Shown here in pieces: positions 1 through 5,020 of a stretch of 5,026 nucleotides of DNA. Each line of letters opens with the position of its first letter. Position 1 is the first letter of the stretch. The position numbers and the translations under genes were made by a program. The stretch lies in NCBI GenBank assembly GCA_009782165.1, contig WQUH01000132.1:1-5026 (forward strand), written 5' to 3'. This stretch comes from Pseudomonadota bacterium (GTDB lineage Bacteria > Desulfobacterota > Desulfobulbia > Desulfobulbales > Desulfobulbaceae). The notes beneath the pieces are model-generated. The model ran no database searches. It saw only the letters and a list, made by a program, of their open reading frames with translations, and was not told the DNA's origin.

Positions 1-335
<335 letters not shown>

Positions 336-559
336 GCCGTCCTCCCTGTATTCCCTGTGTGCGGGTTGAATGCGCCAGGCGTCATCTTGCCGCCGTACCG
401 CAACTATCGGTCTCCCTGGCCCGATCCGATGCCGCGGCGCGGTGCCATTTTTGCAAGACAAACATCGTCAATGCAGGTAAAAGATAACCGAAATCAGCGG
501 GTTCGTCGATGCGCATTGCAACCGGCCGCTGGCAACGCACACTGGCACAGGGAAACACT
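336..559. other. Divergent intergenic region between the tautomerase-ligA pair and galE
   Basis: About 220 nt separate the divergent starts, so promoters for both directions must lie here or in the adjacent sequence. I see no convincing -35/-10 pair. A TTGCAA at 451-456 on the plus strand is followed only at a poor distance by AT-rich sequence (TAAAAGATAA, 478-487). The region also carries open frames on both strands that are extensions of the flanking genes and lack coding character. Confidence 0.4.
340..347 (-). promoter_or_regulatory. Shine-Dalgarno of the tautomerase gene
   Basis: The minus strand reads AGGGAGGA, with four bases (CGGC) before the ATG at 335-333. It fixes the start at the Pro1-encoding ATG rather than the longer in-frame reading. 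Confidence 0.75.
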
Positions 560-1573
560 ATGCATGTCATCGTCACCGGCGGCGCCGGTTATATCGGCAG
601 TCACACCTGCCTGGAACTGCTCGATGCGGGCTATCGGGTTACCGTCATCGACAACCTCTGCAACAGCAGCCGGGAGTCGCTGCGCCGGGTTGAGGAACTG
701 ACCGGCAAGTCCCTTGCCTTTTTCGAGGTCGATCTGCTGGACGAAGACCGGCTGCGCCAGGTGTTCGTCCAAACCCCGGATGCTGCGGCGGTGATCCATT
801 TCGCCGGGCTCAAGGCGGTGGGCGAGTCGGTGGCCAAGCCCTGGCTCTACTACCACAACAATCTGGGCGGCACGCTGAACCTGTGCCGCATCATGGCGGA
901 ACGACAGGTGACCAACCTGGTCTTCTCCTCCTCCGCCACCGTGTACGGCGACCCGGCCTCGGTTCCGATCCGCGAGGATTTTCCGCTCTCCTGCACCAAT
1001 CCCTATGGCCGCACCAAGCTGATGATCGAAGAGATCCTGCGCGATCTCCAGCATGCCGACCCCCGCTGGAACGTGATTCTCCTGCGGTATTTCAACCCGG
1101 TCGGCGCCCATGTCAGCGGCAGGATCGGCGAAGACCCCAACGGCATTCCCAACAACCTCATGCCCTTTATCGCCCAGGTCGCCGTCGGCAAGCTGCCGGA
1201 GCTTGCGGTCTTCGGCAACGACTATCCCACCCCGGACGGCACCGGGGTGCGCGACTACATCCATGTGGTCGATCTGGCGCTCGGTCACCTGAAGGCCCTG
1301 GCAAAGCTGAACGACCGGCCCGGCATGGCGGTGTACAACCTCGGCACCGGCCGGGGATATTCGGTGCTGGAGATGGTCGCGGCCTTTGGCCGGGCGAGCG
1401 GCAGACCGATCCCCTATCGCATTGCTCCCCGCCGGCCCGGCGACATCGCCCAATGCTATGCCGACCCGTCCCTGGCCGGACGCGAGTTGGGCTGGCAGGC
1501 CCGACTCGGCATCGAAGCGATGTGCGCCGACGGCTGGCGCTGGCAGGCGGGCAATCCCGATGGCTACCGATAG
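560..1573 (+). CDS. galE: UDP-glucose 4-epimerase GalE (337 aa)
   Basis: GalE interconverts UDP-glucose and UDP-galactose with tightly bound NAD+, supplying precursors for surface polysaccharides and serving galactose metabolism. It is an extended short-chain dehydrogenase. The nucleotide-binding motif GGAGYIGS is at residues 7-14, the catalytic Ser124 lies within SSSATVYG, and the YxxxK pair is Tyr149/Lys153 (NPYGRTK). All three fall at the same numbers as in the 338-aa E. coli enzyme, so the protein is full length. The start at 560 is chosen because the glycine-rich strand begins right after it and AGGGA (549-553) lies 6 nt upstream; a longer in-frame start at 509 would add 17 residues with no family match. 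Residue 299 is Cys ([11 protein letters not shown]), where E. coli has Tyr299 and human GALE has Cys307. This suggests it may also accept the UDP-GlcNAc/UDP-GalNAc pair. An AT-rich cassette island begins 25 nt after its stop. Confidence 0.96.
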   Translation: MHVIVTGGAGYIGSHTCLELLDAGYRVTVIDNLCNSSRESLRRVEELTGKSLAFFEVDLLDEDRLRQVFVQTPDAAAVIHFAGLKAVGESVAKPWLYYHNNLGGTLNLCRIMAERQVTNLVFSSSATVYGDPASVPIREDFPLSCTNPYGRTKLMIEEILRDLQHADPRWNVILLRYFNPVGAHVSGRIGEDPNGIPNNLMPFIAQVAVGKLPELAVFGNDYPTPDGTGVRDYIHVVDLALGHLKALAKLNDRPGMAVYNLGTGRGYSVLEMVAAFGRASGRPIPYRIAPRRPGDIAQCYADPSLAGRELGWQARLGIEAMCADGWRWQAGNPDGYR

Positions 1574-1598
1574 CGCCGGGCCTGCCGCGTAAACTCAA

Positions 1599-1605
1599 GT
1601 TAGGC
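1599..1605 (+). mobile_element. Integron core recombination site GTTAGGC at the left end of cassette 1
   Basis: GTTAGGC fits the GTTRRRY core consensus cut by integron integrases between G and TT. It is identical to the R' box of the complete attC at 2020-2026. Base composition changes sharply here, from GC-rich galE to AT-rich cassette DNA. The sequence just before it (TAAACTCAA) resembles the 3' arm of many attC sites (TTAACTCAAGC) but lacks two bases, so it may be a decayed attC end or a chance secondary site. Confidence 0.7.
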
Positions 1606-2020
1606 TAAAGAAGTGAAGTTTCCAATCTTATAGGCATCGGAGAAAATATGCTTGATGCTGCAAAGCTCCTCATCCGCAAGGACGGTTCTCAAATTGACCT
1701 TGATAGGCCGCCAATCGGATTTGATCCGCGCGACCTAATCAGAGAGTTGTTGGCGTATGGTGAAATTGAGGCAGCAGATAAGCTGCTGCAACTTGATCGA
1801 AAAGCTATAGTTGCAATTGGCGTTCTTGCCATGAGGTACTATTCTGCACCAGATCGCCCAATTCTAGACAAGGCTATTTGTTTGGGTATTGTAGAGTTTC
1901 TAGAAGAGAAACCTCGTCCGCTCAAGAGAAAACGCCGTGTTTATCCTAAAAATTGAGATTAAATTTTCCTAACATTGCATTCAACCCGGACGCGCTAAAG
2001 CGCGCCGGTTAATTCAGGCG
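1600..2020 (+). mobile_element. Integron gene cassette 1 (421 bp)
   Basis: The unit runs from the TTAGGC after one core cut to the G before the next, and contains a single ORF followed 10 nt later by its attC. One ORF in the same direction as its attC, with very short untranslated flanks, is the classic cassette layout. It is clearly more AT-rich than galE and cmoA on either side. No intI integrase or attI is in the window, so this is either part of a larger array or an integrase-less attC cluster (CALIN). Confidence 0.82.
1648..1956 (+). CDS. Hypothetical protein encoded by cassette 1 (102 aa)
   Basis: I do not recognise this protein. It is soluble-looking and probably mostly helical, with no signal peptide or membrane segment. 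The N-terminal half is acidic to neutral (FDPRDLIRELLAYGEIEAAD, residues 25-44). Residues 50-85 form a likely helical core including MRYYSAPDRPILDKAICLG. The C-terminus is strongly basic (RPLKRKRRVYPKN, residues 90-102), which could bind nucleic acid or a partner; that is inference from charge only. GGAG (1639-1642) lies 5 nt before the ATG. Codon use is AT-rich, unlike galE and cmoA. Cassette proteins are often orphans, and some are toxins, antitoxins or antiphage factors, but nothing here singles out one of those roles. Confidence 0.78.
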   Translation: MLDAAKLLIRKDGSQIDLDRPPIGFDPRDLIRELLAYGEIEAADKLLQLDRKAIVAIGVLAMRYYSAPDRPILDKAICLGIVEFLEEKPRPLKRKRRVYPKN

Positions 2021-2026
2021 TTAGGC
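1967..2026 (+). mobile_element. Complete attC recombination site (60 bp)
   Basis: R'' is TCCTAAC (1967-1973) and R' is GTTAGGC (2020-2026), with six of seven bases complementary. The inner arms pair in order: 1979-1981 with 2011-2013, 1983-1984 with 2009-2010, 1986-1989 with 2005-2008, and 1991-1995 with 2000-2004, closed by a TAAA loop. Unpaired C1982 and A1990 correspond on the bottom strand to the extrahelical G and T that integron integrases use to choose the strand (G20'' and T12'' in attC-aadA7). C1985 is an additional unpaired base. The unpaired central spacers are ATTGC and TCAGGC. Size and fold are those of a short class-1-integron-like attC. Confidence 0.93.
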
Positions 2027-2037
2027 TTTTCAATCGG

Positions 2038-2044
2038 AAGGAGG
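2038..2044 (+). promoter_or_regulatory. Shine-Dalgarno of the cassette 2 gene
   Basis: AAGGAGG, fully complementary to the 16S rRNA 3' end, lies 6 nt before the GTG at 2051. It starts just 11 nt after the attC R' box and supports a GTG start for an otherwise unremarkable small ORF. Confidence 0.8.
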
Positions 2045-2050
2045 GGGGCA

Positions 2051-2284
2051 GTGAAACAGATAGGATGGCTTTTCTCTTATTCAGTCTTAACCTTATGTTC
2101 CTGCTATAACATATATCATGCCATAGCAGAAGGAACAGTGAAAGGTTTATCGAAATCCTTAAGTCGCATGACAGTTATTTCACGTACGACTTCTCCTTTT
2201 GATTTTTATCTAAATATAGCCTGTTATTGTGCTTTTCTTGTCATAGGAATTATAGGGGTAGCTAGAATTTTGCGAAGAAAGTAA
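2051..2284 (+). CDS. Small two-helix membrane protein encoded by cassette 2 (77 aa)
   Basis: I do not recognise a named family. Two hydrophobic segments are clear: residues 4-24 (IGWLFSYSVLTLCSCYNIYHA) and residues 52-73, which end in VIGIIGVARIL before RRK. They are joined by a basic and polar loop (KGLSKSLSRMTVISRTTSP, residues 31-49). It is probably an inner-membrane hairpin; the C-terminal RRK suggests a cytoplasmic C-terminus and hence a cytoplasmic N-terminus. The start is GTG at 2051, with AAGGAGG upstream. Codon use is AT-rich like cassette 1 and unlike cmoA. Many cassettes encode small membrane proteins of unknown role, so no function is assigned. The TAA stop overlaps an ATG (TAATG, 2282-2286) that opens only an 11-codon frame. 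Confidence 0.75.
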   Translation: MKQIGWLFSYSVLTLCSCYNIYHAIAEGTVKGLSKSLSRMTVISRTTSPFDFYLNIACYCAFLVIGIIGVARILRRK

Positions 2285-2354
2285 TGTCTATTCCTGATGA
2301 TCTTGAACCAATTGCTTAATATTCCTCAAGCGTTGCGCGCTCAGTTGGCCACGC

Positions 2355-2376
2355 GCCTAACCTTGCGTTCCAGCCC
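2355..2376 (+). mobile_element. Probable 5' half of a second attC, truncated at cmoA
   Basis: R''-like GCCTAAC (2355-2361), spacer CTTGC (2362-2366) and an L''-like GTTCCAGCCC (2367-2376) follow the order and spacing of the intact attC. The first 23 positions match it at 16, and the L'' box has the unpaired-C position (GTT-C-CAG). GCCTAAC is the exact complement of the GTTAGGC core. I find no pairing 3' arm or GTTRRRY box in the next 120 nt, which are cmoA coding sequence. It could be chance, but position and spacing favour a truncated site. Confidence 0.5.
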
Positions 2377-3108
2377 ATGACTGTCCCCGAAGATACCCTG
2401 TACGCCTCCGGCGCGGTCGCGGAGGATTTTGCCTTCAACGACCGGGTCGCGGATGTGTTCGACGACATGCTCAGCCGCTCGGTCCCCTACTACCGCACGG
2501 TCATCGACGGCATGGCGCAGTTGCTGGCCGGTCATCTCGCGGATGGCGCCACGGTCTGCGACCTGGGCTGCTCGACCGGCACCACCCTGCTCGAACTGGC
2601 CCGGCGGCTTGCCAACCTGCATCTGCGCTATGTCGGCATCGACAATGCGCCGGCCATGCTCGCCAAGGCGCGCCGCAAAAGCGCCATGTTCAGCAAAAGC
2701 GAGGTGCTGCGCTTCATCGAGGCCGACATCACCTCCTGCCCGCTGCCCCAGGCGGATGCCATCATCTGCAACTACACCCTCCAGTTTCTCCGGCCCCTGA
2801 CCCGGCAGCCCTTTGTCCGGCGCGTCTACGAGGCGCTGCCCGCGGGCGGCATGTTTTTTCTCGGCGAAAAGACCATCACCCCAGCCAGCCGGCTCAACCG
2901 CGACTTCATCGACATCTACCACGCATTTAAAAAGCAGCAGGGATACTCGGAACTGGAGATCGCGGCCAAACGGGAGGCCCTGGAAAATGTCCTGATTCCC
3001 TTTTCGCTGGAGGAAAATATCGCGCTGCTGCGGGAGGCCGGATTCGCGGAAGTGGAACTTTTTTTCCGCTGGTTCAACTTTGTGGCCATCGTGGCCCTCA
3101 AACGCTGA
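2377..3108 (+). CDS. cmoA: Carboxy-S-adenosyl-L-methionine synthase CmoA (243 aa)
   Basis: CmoA converts S-adenosylmethionine and prephenate to carboxy-SAM and phenylpyruvate, the donor step for the wobble modification cmo5U34. It is a class I Rossmann methyltransferase-fold protein. Ligand residues fall at the same numbers as in E. coli CmoA: Tyr39 (RSVPYY), Gly64-Ser66 in DLGCSTG, Asp89-Asn90 (GIDNAPAM), Asp117-Ile118, Asn132 (CNYTLQF) and Arg199 (AAKREALENV). Arg199 binds the extra carboxylate, which separates CmoA from ordinary methyltransferases. Length is close to the 247 aa of E. coli. MTVPEDTLY matches the family N-terminus, so ATG 2377 is the likely start. No Shine-Dalgarno precedes it: the bases before it are the half-attC, so the original leader may have been lost. 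cmoB follows after 3 nt. Confidence 0.95.
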   Translation: MTVPEDTLYASGAVAEDFAFNDRVADVFDDMLSRSVPYYRTVIDGMAQLLAGHLADGATVCDLGCSTGTTLLELARRLANLHLRYVGIDNAPAMLAKARRKSAMFSKSEVLRFIEADITSCPLPQADAIICNYTLQFLRPLTRQPFVRRVYEALPAGGMFFLGEKTITPASRLNRDFIDIYHAFKKQQGYSELEIAAKREALENVLIPFSLEENIALLREAGFAEVELFFRWFNFVAIVALKR

Positions 3109-3111
3109 TCC

Positions 3112-4065
3112 ATGGACCTGATCGCCGCATTTCCCCAGGCCGATGCCGACCGGCTCAGGTCGGCGCTGGCCGAAAAATTCGCCTGGGTCAATCAGGAAAA
3201 AAAGGGATTCCTCCGCTACCGCAACCTGCTCCGGGAGGTGCGGCATCTCCGGGCGTCGTCGTGCGATTTTTCCGGCGATGTGGTCCGCATCGGCGCCGAG
3301 GCCGACCTGAGCCCGGATCAACGGCCGCAGGTGTACCGGGTGCTGCGCGGCTTCATGCCCTGGCGCAAGGGGCCTTTTTCCGTCTTCGGCATCGACATCG
3401 ACGCCGAGTGGCGCAGCGAGCGGAAATGGAACCGGATCGTCCCCGAACTGCCCGACCTGACGGGCAAGACCGTGGCCGACATCGGCTGCAACAACGGCTA
3501 CTACATGTTCCGGATGGCGCATCACCGGCCCGCCCTGGTCCTCGGATTCGAGCCCTATGTCCAGCACTATTACGCCTTCCGCCTGCTCAACGGTTTTGCC
3601 GGTCAGCCGCATCTGCAGGTGGAGCTGCTGGGCATCGAGCATCTTGCGCTTTTTCCCGACAGCTTCGATGTTATTTTTTGTCTGGGGATCCTGTACCATC
3701 GGCCTTCGCCGCTGGAGGCCCTGCGCGATCTGTATGCCGCGCTCAAACCGGGCGGCTGGCTGATCGTCGAGTCCCAGGCCATCCCCGGCCAGGCGCCGGT
3801 GGCGCTCTTTCCCGGCGCCACCTACGCCAAGGTGCCCGGCACCTGGTTTGTGCCCACGGGCGCCTGTCTGTACAATTGGCTCGCCCGCACCGGTTTTCGG
3901 GAGATCCGCCTGTTCTGCGAACATGCCATGAGCAGCGCCGAACAGCGGCGGACCGCCTGGATGGATTTTGAATCCTACGAAGATTTCATTGACAAGGACA
4001 ATCACGAGCTTACTGTTGAGGGGTATCCGGCGCCTTGGCGAGTACTGCTCAAGGCTGCCAAGTAA
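3112..4065 (+). CDS. cmoB: tRNA U34 carboxymethyltransferase CmoB (317 aa)
   Basis: CmoB transfers the carboxymethyl group of carboxy-SAM to 5-hydroxyuridine-34 of tRNA, giving cmo5U34 and widening wobble reading of four-codon boxes. An N-terminal helical region precedes a SAM-type Rossmann domain. Conserved residues sit at a constant offset of five from E. coli CmoB (323 aa): Lys86 in PWRKGPFS, Trp100, Lys105 in WRSERKWNR, Gly125 in DIGCNNGY, Tyr195 in LGILYHRPSPLE, and Arg310 in VEGYPAPWR. The lysine, tyrosine and arginine contact the donor's extra carboxylate or its surroundings. E. coli Met196 is Leu191 here, a mild change. It starts 3 nt after the cmoA stop without a clear ribosome site, which suggests translational coupling. 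The long minus-strand open frame across cmoAB is a GC-bias shadow. Confidence 0.95.
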   Translation: MDLIAAFPQADADRLRSALAEKFAWVNQEKKGFLRYRNLLREVRHLRASSCDFSGDVVRIGAEADLSPDQRPQVYRVLRGFMPWRKGPFSVFGIDIDAEWRSERKWNRIVPELPDLTGKTVADIGCNNGYYMFRMAHHRPALVLGFEPYVQHYYAFRLLNGFAGQPHLQVELLGIEHLALFPDSFDVIFCLGILYHRPSPLEALRDLYAALKPGGWLIVESQAIPGQAPVALFPGATYAKVPGTWFVPTGACLYNWLARTGFREIRLFCEHAMSSAEQRRTAWMDFESYEDFIDKDNHELTVEGYPAPWRVLLKAAK

Positions 4066-4154
4066 CCGCAACAACTGGAATTATTCTGACTGTCACCTGC
4101 GCGGGACCAGAGGCCGCCGGTCGCGTTCGCACCCCACAACGAGGAAAAACAAAC

Positions 4155-4706
4155 ATGAATGCACAAGACTGTACGCTGTACCATGGAGGGCTGAAGGGGG
4201 CGGAAACCCTCTTTGGCGAGAATGCCGAAAAATACGGGATCCAGGAGGTGATTTTCACCTTTGCGGGCCACCGCCTCAACCGTGACCGCAACCCTGTGAT
4301 TTTGAACGAGGAGGAGTTGCAACGGGGCGACATCAGCATGGAGTTGGCGTCGCGCATGATGAACCGCACCTATTACGAGACCGAAAAGATCCGCCGGGTG
4401 CTCCAGACCATCTTCCACATGGTCAACAAAGGACACCAGGTCTTTGTGGTTGGCACCATTCTGGAGGACAATTCGGTGAAGGGCGGCACCGGCTGGGCGG
4501 TGGAACTGGCCAAGCTGTTCAACCGGCCGCTGCACGTCTACGACCAGCAGCGCCGCCAGTGGTTCACCTGGAAGGAAGGGGCCTGGCAGGAAGACAGCCC
4601 CAGGATTTGCTACAACACCTTTGTCGGCTCGGGCACCCGTTATCTCAGCGACGACGGGATTGCCGCCATCAACCAACTCTTTGCCGACAGCTTCGCCAGG
4701 CAGTGA
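4155..4706 (+). CDS. Uncharacterised protein, possibly SLOG/DprA-like Rossmann fold (183 aa)
   Basis: I do not recognise a named gene. The N-terminus LYHGGLKGAETLFGENAEKYG (residues 8-28) resembles the GGAxGAD opening of SLOG/DprA-like nucleotide-binding folds. A strand and Gly-rich loop follow (QVFVVGTI 95-102, VKGGTGWAVELAKLF 108-122), then a strand HVYDQQRRQWFTW (127-139), and last TFVGSGTRYLSDDGIAAIN (155-173), which resembles the GIGTR element in phage-borne relatives. SLOG proteins bind or cleave nucleotides and some act in conflict systems; a role here is inference. The start at 4155 is chosen over an in-frame ATG at 4035 that lies inside cmoB: GAGGA (4141-4145) sits 9 nt upstream and the family-like sequence begins just after. 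It lies 89 nt behind cmoB with no visible terminator, so co-transcription is possible. Confidence 0.8.
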   Translation: MNAQDCTLYHGGLKGAETLFGENAEKYGIQEVIFTFAGHRLNRDRNPVILNEEELQRGDISMELASRMMNRTYYETEKIRRVLQTIFHMVNKGHQVFVVGTILEDNSVKGGTGWAVELAKLFNRPLHVYDQQRRQWFTWKEGAWQEDSPRICYNTFVGSGTRYLSDDGIAAINQLFADSFARQ

Positions 4707-4740
4707 TCCTGGCGTAGCGTCGGTCGCGCCCCGTCGGACA

Positions 4741-4782
4741 GCGTTCCCGGTTTGCCGCTTTGGGGCGGCAAGCCGGGAGCGC
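4741..4782. repeat. Strong 18-bp hairpin downstream of the SLOG-like gene
   Basis: Bases 4741-4758 pair with 4765-4782 through 18 positions, two of them G-T wobbles, around a 6-nt loop (TTTGGG). It begins 35 nt after the stop codon at 4706. No T-run follows on the plus strand and no A-run precedes it, so it is not a canonical intrinsic terminator. It may still stabilise the mRNA 3' end or be a REP-like element. Confidence 0.75.
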
Positions 4783-4803
4783 CGTGCCGTCTCCATTGCT
4801 GAT

Positions 4804-4829
4804 CGTTCCCATGCTCCTGCGTGGGAACG
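4804..4829. repeat. REP-like hairpin CGTTCCCATGC...GCGTGGGAACG
   Basis: Arms 4804-4814 and 4819-4829 pair over 11 positions with one wobble around a TCCT loop. Preceded by GAT, the sequence resembles the GATCGTTCCCACGCTC...GCGTGGGAACG palindrome that I recall as a dispersed repeat in many proteobacterial genomes. That family match is from memory, not from a search. Confidence 0.65.
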
Positions 4830-4857
4830 GCCACTCATCACTTGCCACTCGTCACTG
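4830..4857 (+). repeat. Two tandem 14-bp units GCCACTCRTCACTK
   Basis: 4830-4843 and 4844-4857 differ at two of 14 positions. They follow directly on the REP-like hairpin, so they may be part of the same dispersed element. Confidence 0.6.
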
Positions 4858-4864
4858 CTTTTTC

Positions 4865-4924
4865 CGCCCTGCCGGGCGTGTGACTTTTTTTGCTCGCCCA
4901 AAAAACGATCACCAAAAAAAGGGC
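4865..4924. repeat. Homopolymer-rich segment with small hairpins
   Basis: A 5-bp hairpin (CGCCC 4865-4869, GGGCG 4874-4878) is followed six bases later by seven T's (4885-4891). Then come CGCCC, six A's, seven A's and GGGCG (4895-4924), which can pair across the A-rich stretch. It could act as a weak terminator in either direction, but the spacing to the T-run is poor. I favour a dispersed-repeat origin. Confidence 0.4.
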
Positions 4925-4976
4925 GCCCCGCGTGAGCGGCGGCTTCGCCGTACCTTCGCCGCTGGCCGTGCGGCGG

Positions 4977-5020
4977 GCGGCGCGTAAACTCGTGCTGCGC
5001 ACTCGGACAGTACGCGCCGC
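4977..5020. repeat. Perfect 10-bp inverted repeat flanking 24 nt
   Basis: GCGGCGCGTA (4977-4986) and TACGCGCCGC (5011-5020) are exact reverse complements. The 24-nt centre holds a small GTGC/GCAC hairpin (4992-5002). The element is probably complete or nearly so within the window and ends 6 nt before the right edge. Confidence 0.7.

Larger units (their letters stand above)
2021..2376 (+). mobile_element. Integron gene cassette 2, right end truncated or decayed
   Basis: It begins immediately after the attC core cut at 2020/2021 and carries one small membrane-protein ORF in the same direction, again in AT-rich DNA. No complete attC follows the ORF. What can be seen is a 5' half-site at 2355-2376 that runs straight into the cmoA start codon. 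The 70 nt between the ORF stop and that half-site are unusually long for a cassette. The right boundary is therefore uncertain. Confidence 0.65.

Noticed and set aside
451..487. Sigma-70 promoter for galE (TTGCAA then TAAAAG)
   Set aside because: The spacing is about 21 nt and the -10 is poor, so I could not support a promoter call.
494..1453. 319-codon minus-strand open frame antisense to galE
   Set aside because: galE on the plus strand has all its catalytic motifs in register; the antisense frame shows only low-complexity GC-driven residues.
2285..2340. TTAATATTCCTCAAGCGTTG as the 3' arm of an attC for cassette 2
   Set aside because: TCAAGCGTT is attC-like, but the core would be GTTGCGC, breaking GTTRRRY, and no pairing 5' arm or R'' box is present upstream. 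The 2355 half-site fits better.
2341..4074. 577-codon minus-strand open frame covering cmoA and cmoB
   Set aside because: It is the antisense shadow of two clearly recognised genes in GC-rich DNA. Its composition is Gly/Gln/Val-rich with no family features.
4066..4154. Terminator between cmoB and the SLOG-like gene
   Set aside because: Only a weak imperfect GCGGGACC/GGTCGCG pairing is present, with no T-run.
4002..4901. 299-codon minus-strand open frame across the SLOG-like gene and the repeat tail
   Set aside because: It runs antisense through a better-supported gene and through hairpin repeats, and has no ribosome site or recognisable motif.
4760..4987. 75-aa plus-strand open frame in the right tail
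   Set aside because: It translates repeat DNA (hairpins, A-runs, GC inverted repeat). The Lys- and Arg/Ala-rich product is what such repeats give by chance.
1586..4991. Shared 11-mer CGCGTAAACTC at 1586-1596 and 4981-4991
   Set aside because: A few matches of this length are expected by chance in 5 kb, and the flanks differ, so it does not show that the two places carry the same element.
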